Program-made: the position numbers and the translations under genes
In this document: positions 17,661 through 24,123 of the stretch, piece by piece
Layout of the letters: each line of letters begins with the position of its first letter
How positions within the stretch are numbered: position 1 is the first letter of the stretch
NCBI RefSeq assembly: GCF_918698115.1
Contig: NZ_CAKKLV010000010.1
Coordinates: forward strand, 98,731-162,730
From: Peribacillus sp. Bi96
GTDB lineage: Bacteria; Bacillota; Bacilli; Bacillales; DSM-1321
DNA length: 64,000 nucleotides
Direction: 5' to 3'
Notes under the pieces: generated by a model
What the model was told of the DNA's origin: nothing
Seen by the model: only the letters and a program-made list of their open reading frames with translations
Databases searched by the model: none

Positions 17661-18819
17661 AGAATTCGTGATAGGGATTTATCTACTTTGTTTCAAAGTT
17701 TTATTCTCTATCTTTAAACTTTTCCCTTTACAAGACAAAACGACCTTTGTCACCTCATTCGGGGATAATTGCCAATATATTGCCGACGAAATGGACAAGC
17801 AGGACATTTCTGTTCAAAAAGTATTTTTAATGAAACCGAGCAGTCATATACATGTGGAGGACGATGGGCAAACCATCGTCCTTCCGTTTGAATCTAAAAA
17901 TATCATTGCCATGATCCGTTCGATTTATCATCTCGCAACATCCAAATGGATTATCATTGATAATTATTATGGCTTTCTTTCAGCTATTTCATTCAAAAAA
18001 CAAGTGATTTGTGTTCAAGTATGGCATGCGGCTGGTGCCATTAAGCAATTCGGGGCAAAAGACCCTTCCATTCAAACCCGCTCTGCAGGAGCGAGGAAAA
18101 GGTTTTTAGAGGTCTATCGAAAGTTTGATTATATTACGGCAGGTTCAGAGCGAATGGCGGAAATATTTCAAGAAAGTTTTCAATTACCATCATCACATAT
18201 ACTAAGGACTGGGATACCTCGGACCGATTTCTTTTTCAATGATGAGTCAAAGAAAGCTGCACGTAGTGCGTTGCTTGCCAAGCATCCAGAACTTGAGCAT
18301 AAGAAAATCATGTTATATGCCCCTACATTTCGTAATGATGGCTTGAACAGCGGAGAGATTGCATTAGATTTGGAATTACTCTACAAGGAACTGCAGGGGG
18401 AAAATTATGCGCTATTACTTAAACTGCATCCAGCGGTAAAAGCGGAACATGATTTCCAACATCAATTTCCAGGGTTCGTTTACCCTGTTAATAGTGATAT
18501 TCACGTAAATGAACTGCTAATCAGTACGGATCTTTTAATTACCGATTATTCTTCGATTCCATTTGAATTCTCTTTTTTAAACAGACCGATGATTTTCTTT
18601 GCATATGACCTGGAAAAGTATGTACAGGAACGAGGCTTTTGGGAGGATTACTCCTCTTCCATGCCTGGACCGGTCGTATCCACCACAGAAGAGCTCTTAA
18701 GGAAAATCCGAGTGCCCGATCAACATTCGTTAATGAAAATCGCTCCCTTTAAACAAAAATGGAATCAATACTCTACAGGAAAATCAAGCAGGAATTTAGT
18801 TGAATTCCTTTATAAGTAA
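17653..18819 (+). CDS. tagB: Teichoic acid glycerol-phosphate primase TagB
   Basis: Adds the first glycerol phosphate to the ManNAc-GlcNAc linkage unit. The 388-aa protein is a CDP-glycerol glycerophosphotransferase with the TagB-type motif VWHAAGAIKQFG (instead of WHGTPLKRL in TagF), GIPRTDFF, LYAPTFRNDG, LLKLHPAVK and DLLITDYSSIPFEFS. The hydrophobic N-terminal stretch (IGIYLLCFKVLFSIFKLF) may help membrane association. Its start overlaps the end of tagD. The short operon ends at a terminator at 18828. Confidence 0.92.
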   Translation: MAKEFVIGIYLLCFKVLFSIFKLFPLQDKTTFVTSFGDNCQYIADEMDKQDISVQKVFLMKPSSHIHVEDDGQTIVLPFESKNIIAMIRSIYHLATSKWIIIDNYYGFLSAISFKKQVICVQVWHAAGAIKQFGAKDPSIQTRSAGARKRFLEVYRKFDYITAGSERMAEIFQESFQLPSSHILRTGIPRTDFFFNDESKKAARSALLAKHPELEHKKIMLYAPTFRNDGLNSGEIALDLELLYKELQGENYALLLKLHPAVKAEHDFQHQFPGFVYPVNSDIHVNELLISTDLLITDYSSIPFEFSFLNRPMIFFAYDLEKYVQERGFWEDYSSSMPGPVVSTTEELLRKIRVPDQHSLMKIAPFKQKWNQYSTGKSSRNLVEFLYK

Positions 18820-18827
18820 AACCATTC

Positions 18828-18860
18828 ACCCACTTCGTAAAACGAAGTGGGTTATTTCTG
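18828..18860 (+). terminator. Terminator of tagDB
   Basis: ACCCACTTCGT / ACGAAGTGGGT stem with an AAA loop, followed by TATTTCTGTT, 8 nt after the tagB stop. Confidence 0.8.
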
Positions 18861-19139
18861 TTAAAGAAGAATTACACCACAATGTGAAATTATGTGAGGC
18901 AGGAAATGAACATTCTAAAATTAGAGCCATTTTTACATGGTATGACAAACGAAAGCGCTCAAGTTGAAATTGTGAAAAAAGACTCATAATATAGAAAAAA
19001 ATGTAGATTTTATTACTCAATTCCAACCAATTTAAACCAGTATAATACTACTATTTTCCCCTTGTAATAAAATTGTAATATAAATATTCCCATTTAATTT
19101 GTTAGAATAGGGAAAAAGACATATTTGAGGTGGAAAACC
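18861..19139. other. Intergenic region tagB to LysM endopeptidase
   Basis: AT-rich, without a gene. The right part holds the WalR box and promoter of the endopeptidase gene. Nothing else was recognised. Confidence 0.5.
19063..19079 (+). promoter_or_regulatory. WalR (YycF) binding box
   Basis: A perfect direct repeat TGTAAT-N5-TGTAAT (19063-19068 and 19074-19079), matching the published WalR consensus TGTWAH-N5-TGTWAH, located about 60 bp ahead of a D,L-endopeptidase gene. WalRK controls lytE and cwlO-type endopeptidases in Bacillus. Confidence 0.75.
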
Positions 19140-20177
19140 GTGAAAAAAAGTGTAGTCGCATTTTCGACATTAGCCATTTTATCTTCGACTTTTGTTTCTC
19201 CTGCCCTTGCCAGTACATATACAGTCAAAGGCGGCGATAACTTAAGTAAAATCGCCCAGAAGCACAATACGACGGTAAAGGACTTAAAACAGCTTAATAA
19301 CCTAAAATCAGACTTCTTGAAAATCAATCAGAAACTAATTATATCCAACTCCAAAACAACATCAAATGCATCTTCAGTTTCCGTGAAAAAAACAAAAAAT
19401 ACGACATATACCATTGTTCCTGGTGATACATTAACAAGGATAGCAAACAAGCATAACCTTACACTTGTTGAATTGATGAAATTGAATAACTTAAAATCAG
19501 ACAGAATTTATGCAGGTGCAAAACTTATCGTATCTAAATCAACCACTACCACTACCATTGATTTACCCAGCAGCTCCAAGCCATCGAATGTTACACAGAC
19601 CCCAGCCCATTCAGCTACATACGTTGTGGTGAAAGGTGACACCCTTTCCAAAATTTCCAGAAAAACCAACTTGACTGTGGTTCAACTTAAATCAATCAAC
19701 TCGTTAAAGTCTGATTTAATCAGAGTTGGACAAAAACTAAAATTAAGCAAATCAACCAGTACAGCCCCTGCAGATAAAAATGATGGACAAGTAGAAGCCC
19801 CAAGTTCTGGGAACAAAGTAACCAAAGTCGTTTCTGAAGCAAAGAAATTAATTGGAACTCCTTATTCATGGGCGGGCGCCTCCCCAGCAGGTTTCGATTG
19901 CAGCGGGTTTATTTACTATACATTCAAGAAGGCTGGATATGAAGTTTCCAGGCTTTCATCTTCCACATATTATGATATGGGTAAAAAGGTTACTACACCT
20001 AAAAGTGGTGATCTTATCTTCTTTGCAACAGGTTCCAATAAATCAGTGGTAAGCCATATGGGAATCTACTTGGGCGGTGGGGAGTTCATTCATGCCTCAA
20101 CAAGTAAAGGCGTAACGATCAGTACTACTTCAAACTCTTATTTCAAAAGTAAAATTATTGGTTATAGAAGTTTATAA
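19140..20177 (+). CDS. LysM-NlpC/P60 peptidoglycan D,L-endopeptidase (LytE/CwlS-like)
   Basis: A secreted autolysin that cleaves D-Glu to mDAP bonds in peptidoglycan stem peptides. The 345-aa precursor has a signal peptide ending near ALAS, three LysM wall-binding repeats (about 26-69, 89-132 and 160-203) joined by Ser/Thr/Lys-rich linkers, and a C-terminal NlpC/P60 domain with the catalytic Cys in FDCSGF (C254), the catalytic His in VVSHMGIY and the third polar residue in FIHAS. The GTG at 19140 is chosen because GAGGTGG lies 7 nt upstream; a TTG at 19125 overlaps that site. The perfect WalR box upstream fits a growth-linked hydrolase. Confidence 0.93.
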   Translation: MKKSVVAFSTLAILSSTFVSPALASTYTVKGGDNLSKIAQKHNTTVKDLKQLNNLKSDFLKINQKLIISNSKTTSNASSVSVKKTKNTTYTIVPGDTLTRIANKHNLTLVELMKLNNLKSDRIYAGAKLIVSKSTTTTTIDLPSSSKPSNVTQTPAHSATYVVVKGDTLSKISRKTNLTVVQLKSINSLKSDLIRVGQKLKLSKSTSTAPADKNDGQVEAPSSGNKVTKVVSEAKKLIGTPYSWAGASPAGFDCSGFIYYTFKKAGYEVSRLSSSTYYDMGKKVTTPKSGDLIFFATGSNKSVVSHMGIYLGGGEFIHASTSKGVTISTTSNSYFKSKIIGYRSL

Positions 20178-20182
20178 GATTT

Positions 20183-20222
20183 ACTTGCCAGACTTTATCT
20201 TAAAGTCTGGCAAGTTTATGTA
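20183..20222 (+). terminator. Terminator of the LysM endopeptidase gene
   Basis: ACTTGCCAGACTTT / AAAGTCTGGCAAGT stem followed by TTATG, 5 nt after the stop codon. Confidence 0.75.
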
Positions 20223-20292
20223 CTAGAAATCTTCTTAATATCCAAGTTTATACCCTTAAAGAATTTTTATAATATTCCGAATTATGGATAGC

Positions 20293-20330
20293 GAAGGAAT
20301 TCTGTTTCTGGGATTCCTTCGTTTTTTTGA
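20293..20330 (+). terminator. Second plus-strand terminator before the LCP gene
   Basis: CGAAGGAATTC / GGATTCCTTCG stem followed by TTTTTTTG. No gene lies between it and the preceding terminator. It may be a back-up terminator or may end a short transcript. Confidence 0.8.
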
Positions 20331-20463
20331 TTGTAAACAGGAAAATATGCACTCTATCTACAAAAAGAAACTATTCTATTTTTGACAAAAAAAAGGTATA
20401 GTTAAAAACATAGGTACTTTTTCACACCTTCCATTTTAATGGATGGTCTAGGGAGGAATATAC

Positions 20464-21390
20464 ATGAGATCCGAACATAAAAAAAAGAAAAAGAAACGTA
20501 AAACGTTTAAAATAATCGGCTTTACCCTACTTATCCTTTTCATTGGCGGAGGTGCTTATGCCGCTTCGGTTTATCAATCTTTAGCAGGTGCGATCCATAC
20601 TATGCAGGGTACAGAGCATAAAACGGATAAACGTGTAGAAGATATTAAGTTCAAAAGCAAAGATCCATTTTCGTTACTTATTCTTGGTGTAGATGAAAGA
20701 AAAAATGACACAGGCCGATCAGATACAATGATTATCATGACGGTTAATCCTAAAAAAGAATCCATTGAATTATTGAGCTTACCGAGAGATACGCGTACAG
20801 AAATCATCGGTAAAGGCACAAATGATAAAATGAACCATGCCTATGCGTTTGGCGGAGTTTCCATGTCGATCAACACAGTGGAAGCCTATATGGATATCCC
20901 GATCGATTATTACGTCAAAATGAATATGGAAGGCTTTCAGGATATCGTGAATGCTGTAGGTGGCGTCACAGTTGCTAATGATATGGACCTTTCCTATAAA
21001 GGATATAACTTCAAAAAAGGCACCATCGACTTAAATGGTAAAGAGGCATTGATTTATTCCCGAATCCGCAAGGAAGACCCTCGCGGAGATTACGGACGGC
21101 AAATGCGGCAACGCCAGGTTATCCAAGCTGTCATGAAAAAAGGGTCAAGCCTATCAACACTTACCAATTATGACGATATATTCGAGGCATTAGGTAAAAA
21201 CGTTGAAACCAATTTAACTTTCAATGAAATGTTGAGTATCCAAAAAAACTATAAATCATCACTAAAAAATATTGAACAATATACACTTGAAGGTAACAAT
21301 CAAAAGGTAGATGGCGTTTGGTACAACATTGTTTCAGAAGAAACGAAACTCGAAGCCCAGAACCGTGTCAAAGCACATCTTGGATTATAA
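20464..21390 (+). CDS. LytR-CpsA-Psr (LCP) family protein
   Basis: A second LCP glycopolymer transferase. The 308-aa protein has a very basic start (KKKKKKRK), one membrane anchor (about 18-37) and an LCP domain with TGRSDTMIIMTVN, LLSLPRDTRTEI (phosphate-binding Arg-Asp), MNHAYAFGG and SRIRKEDPRGDYGRQMRQRQ. It probably attaches WTA or another anionic polymer to peptidoglycan, partly redundant with the protein at 3169. A TTGACA element at 20382 suggests its own promoter, and GGGAGG lies before the ATG. It ends at a strong terminator. Confidence 0.9.
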   Translation: MRSEHKKKKKKRKTFKIIGFTLLILFIGGGAYAASVYQSLAGAIHTMQGTEHKTDKRVEDIKFKSKDPFSLLILGVDERKNDTGRSDTMIIMTVNPKKESIELLSLPRDTRTEIIGKGTNDKMNHAYAFGGVSMSINTVEAYMDIPIDYYVKMNMEGFQDIVNAVGGVTVANDMDLSYKGYNFKKGTIDLNGKEALIYSRIRKEDPRGDYGRQMRQRQVIQAVMKKGSSLSTLTNYDDIFEALGKNVETNLTFNEMLSIQKNYKSSLKNIEQYTLEGNNQKVDGVWYNIVSEETKLEAQNRVKAHLGL

Positions 21391-21395
21391 TGGAG

Positions 21396-21424
21396 GAGGA
21401 TGACATTTTGTCATCCTCTTTTTT
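21396..21424 (+). terminator. Terminator of the LCP gene
   Basis: Perfect 10-bp stem GAGGATGACA / TGTCATCCTC with a 3-nt loop and TTTTTT tail, right after the stop. A near-copy of this hairpin lies at 21584-21614 on the other side of a REP-like element. Confidence 0.88.
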
Positions 21425-21454
21425 CATGGACAAAAGGCGTTCTATTTTAAAACA

Positions 21455-21578
21455 AAGTTGATGGCAACAGGCGTGCGAGACTCCTGCGGGAAAAGCGCGT
21501 CCATGGGAGACACCGCAGGCACAATAGCGCCCCGCGGGCGGACCACCCGTGGAAAGCGAGTACCTGCACGTTCAAGTG
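21455..21578 (+). repeat. REP-like GC-rich intergenic element (divergent copy)
   Basis: A GC-rich, self-complementary block in AT-rich DNA. It contains GCGAGACTCCTGCGGG, GGGAGACACCGCAGG, CGCGGGCGGACC and GGAAAGCGAGTACCTGCA, the same modules in the same order as the copies at 28.4-28.8 and 45.7 kb. It is more diverged than those. I recognise the type as a dispersed Bacillaceae intergenic repeat. Confidence 0.8.
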
Positions 21579-21583
21579 TTTTT

Positions 21584-21614
21584 AGGATGACTTTTATCAT
21601 TCATCCTCTTTTTT
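21584..21614 (+). terminator. Terminator-like hairpin flanking the REP-like element
   Basis: AGGATGA / TCATCCT stem followed by CTTTTTTAG. It shares stem and tail sequence with the LCP gene terminator at 21396. Confidence 0.6.
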
Positions 21615-21617
21615 AGT

Positions 21618-23384
21618 TCACTCCTTCGTTTGATCAAAATAATCAGAACGGATCACTTGGTCACTCAGATTGATCTCCCTTTGGTCCTCAGGTAGAAGTT
21701 CTACGGCCTTGCCTTCGCCATTTATTTTCATTTGAGAACCATAATCCCCTTTTAATATCAAAGCACCGCCCTCTTCCCCATTCAGCATGCTCTCTCCAAA
21801 GTATGAAAAACTTTTTATATTGAACAAATCATAAAGAGTTGGTAAAATGTCGACCTGCCCCGCTACCTTATCAATCGTCCTGCCTTCCATATCTTCCTGA
21901 TAAATGATCACCGGAATGGGCATATACTTTTCGATCCACTCGTCATCGCTAATTTTACTTTCATAATAAGCTTCAACCTCGTGTTTATCTTTTAAAAATA
22001 ATCCATCATGATCTCCGTATATGACAATTACACTGTCTTTCAATTTTCCATCATTCTTCAACTTCTTTACGAATTCCCCTATAGCCGAATCTGTATAATG
22101 TATAGCTTCAAAATATTTAGTCAGATAACTTTCCTCTTTTCCTACTTTAGGTTTCAATGTTATCTGTTCCTTCGGTAATGAAAAAGGTACATGACTGGTC
22201 AATGTCACGAAAAAAGCGTAATAGGGTTTTTGTTCATCTTTTAAGAAATTATAGCTTTGATTGAAAAAACTGCGGTCTCCCAATCCCATCGAAATCATCT
22301 CATCTTGCTGCATATCCTCGATGGAAACATAGTCATCAAACCCCAATGAGGGATATGCATGCTGCCTATTCCAAAAATCTTCTTCATCTCCATGGAAAGC
22401 GTAGCTTTTATAATCCGACTTCTTTAATTCTTTAGCAAGACCCGGAAAATCATTATATGGGAATCGGAAAAAGGTCGCACCTTGCTTTAAAGGATATAAA
22501 CCGGTATTCACGATCAGCTCTCCGTCAGATGAATTTCCAAATACCGTCTGCGGATATACATGCGGGAAGTATAAACCCTCTTTCGCTAATTCATTCATGA
22601 ATGGCGTGACTTCCTGTCCGGCACTCTTTTGAAATAGCGGAAAAGCCTGTAATGATTCCACCTGGATGATAATGATATTCTTACCCTCCAGTGAGCCTGA
22701 ATAGGCATGGTCCTGCCTGTTCTTTTTATTGAAGTAATCTGAAACAGACTTCTTTTCATTAGAAGACAACCCGTGCTTTCCCGAGTCAGTAAAGTAGGCA
22801 TACGTATCCAATACGTGATGACCGATCGGACCCCAGGTTCGCAAGAAGGTATTCGCCTCATAACGCCTGGTTATATCGACCTGGTCGATAAAAATATTTT
22901 TTGCCGGCTTAAGCCCTGCTATCATAAAGAATATTACGGCTGGTACAAGTGCCATATGCTTTAGGGGGTATTTTTTTTTCACGAACGACTCGGCAATTGG
23001 AATGCCTACCAAAAGAAAGAGAGCATCCTTCATGTCCATCATACTGAATATACTTTCACCGAGCCCATTCAGATTGCTTTGTTGCATCCATAAATAGGAA
23101 GTAATAGGTGTTGAGTAATAGCGATAAAACCAAATGTCCCCAAGGAAAAAGGCCATGATTGAAAGAATACAGACTGAAAAAAGGATGCCCTTTACGATCC
23201 GATTCGGTATCCATTCCTTTAGATAAACAATAAAACCGGCAACGCCGATGATGATTGTAAAAATGCCGATTGAAAGGTCATTACCCATCCTATCATTCGT
23301 ATAAATGAAAAGTATGGACACGATTGAAACGGACAGGATCTCAAATAGCCTCTCCCTCAATCGCCGATTTAGGTTATATTTCAT
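21618..23384 (-). CDS. LtaS-like sulfatase-fold membrane protein (lipoteichoic acid synthase family)
   Basis: A 588-aa protein with five hydrophobic N-terminal helices (about 13-160) and an extracellular sulfatase-like domain. Conserved metal ligands include E243 (IIQVESLQ) and the GDHDG motif; HGDEEDFWNR and SHVPFSLP also match LtaS. LtaS-family enzymes polymerise glycerol phosphate from phosphatidylglycerol, and Bacillus has several paralogues (LtaS, YfnI, YqgS, YvgJ). The segment that holds the nucleophilic Thr in Staphylococcus aureus LtaS (GKTSDSEF) reads GNSSDGEL here, so Ser285 takes the nucleophile position. Whether it is a main synthase, a primase or inactive cannot be decided from sequence. 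Confidence 0.85.
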   Translation of the reverse strand: MKYNLNRRLRERLFEILSVSIVSILFIYTNDRMGNDLSIGIFTIIIGVAGFIVYLKEWIPNRIVKGILFSVCILSIMAFFLGDIWFYRYYSTPITSYLWMQQSNLNGLGESIFSMMDMKDALFLLVGIPIAESFVKKKYPLKHMALVPAVIFFMIAGLKPAKNIFIDQVDITRRYEANTFLRTWGPIGHHVLDTYAYFTDSGKHGLSSNEKKSVSDYFNKKNRQDHAYSGSLEGKNIIIIQVESLQAFPLFQKSAGQEVTPFMNELAKEGLYFPHVYPQTVFGNSSDGELIVNTGLYPLKQGATFFRFPYNDFPGLAKELKKSDYKSYAFHGDEEDFWNRQHAYPSLGFDDYVSIEDMQQDEMISMGLGDRSFFNQSYNFLKDEQKPYYAFFVTLTSHVPFSLPKEQITLKPKVGKEESYLTKYFEAIHYTDSAIGEFVKKLKNDGKLKDSVIVIYGDHDGLFLKDKHEVEAYYESKISDDEWIEKYMPIPVIIYQEDMEGRTIDKVAGQVDILPTLYDLFNIKSFSYFGESMLNGEEGGALILKGDYGSQMKINGEGKAVELLPEDQREINLSDQVIRSDYFDQTKE

Positions 23385-23551
23385 GCTCCTGCCACTTTCC
23401 TCTTCATTATTTTCCAGGTGTTAGTTCAGCCAGATTGCGGAAGATTACTTATAAATATTACTTAGCGTTACCATTTATGAGAAAATGCACACAGAAAACA
23501 GCATAAATATTTGGAAGTTGTCAAACTAGTCATTATACTTCCCCTTATAAC

Positions 23552-23585
23552 AAAAAGCCTTCATCAATAAATAGATGAGGGCTTT
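23552..23585 (-). terminator. Terminator of the secA2-slaP unit
   Basis: On the minus strand AAAGCCCTCATC pairs with GATGAAGGCTTT across an 8-nt loop, followed by TTGTTATAA. It lies about 55 nt after the SLAP-domain gene. Confidence 0.75.
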
Positions 23586-23640
23586 CGTTTGGCTATCGGG
23601 AAAAAAGCTACCGATTACCGTCAGATCATATGTTATTTTG

Positions 23641-24123
23641 CTACTTTCCCTTCCATTCAAAAACGATCTTCCAATCTTCATCAGGAATCGATTCTGCCAA
23701 CATATCCTCTTCCTCGAATACGAAACGCCATGGCATGCTTGAAAGGGCTGGTAACTCACCCAGCTTTGATAAATCAAATGCCTTTTTGGCCAATAATTCC
23801 CCGTTATTATCCACCAAAAGTAAATGAACGATATTGAACTCGACAGCTTTCTCCAATGAATTTCGTAGAAAAGCAACTATGAATACATCACCCTCCATCC
23901 TCGTAAGCTTTACGCCGGATATGGAAATTTGGTTCGGTTTTAATGATGGCAGTCTTTGATGATGGAATTTGTATACATATTCTTCTTGCTTGGACGCTTC
24001 CCAATCATTGTGAAACACCAAAGAAGTTTGAACAACGTCTTCCTGGGTGACAATCTCATTTTCTGAAGCTAACATATTTCTCCCTTCAATAACCCTTTTA
24101 TCTCTTTTTCCAAATAAACTCAC
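23641..24123 (-). CDS. Accessory Sec system S-layer assembly (SLAP-domain) protein, SlaP-like
   Basis: A 160-aa cytoplasmic-looking protein without signal or membrane segment. Its middle and end match the SLAP domain described for Bacillus anthracis SlaP, a helper of SecA2-dependent S-layer protein secretion: KPNQISISGVKL, VAFLRNS, LPALSSMPWRFVFEEED (the PW-F-F signature) and a final KIVFEWKG. It holds only one domain, shorter than the SlaP I remember. It overlaps the end of the upstream secA2-like gene by 4 nt, which supports a joint function. No S-layer gene is in the window. Confidence 0.78.
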   Translation of the reverse strand: MSLFGKRDKRVIEGRNMLASENEIVTQEDVVQTSLVFHNDWEASKQEEYVYKFHHQRLPSLKPNQISISGVKLTRMEGDVFIVAFLRNSLEKAVEFNIVHLLLVDNNGELLAKKAFDLSKLGELPALSSMPWRFVFEEEDMLAESIPDEDWKIVFEWKGK

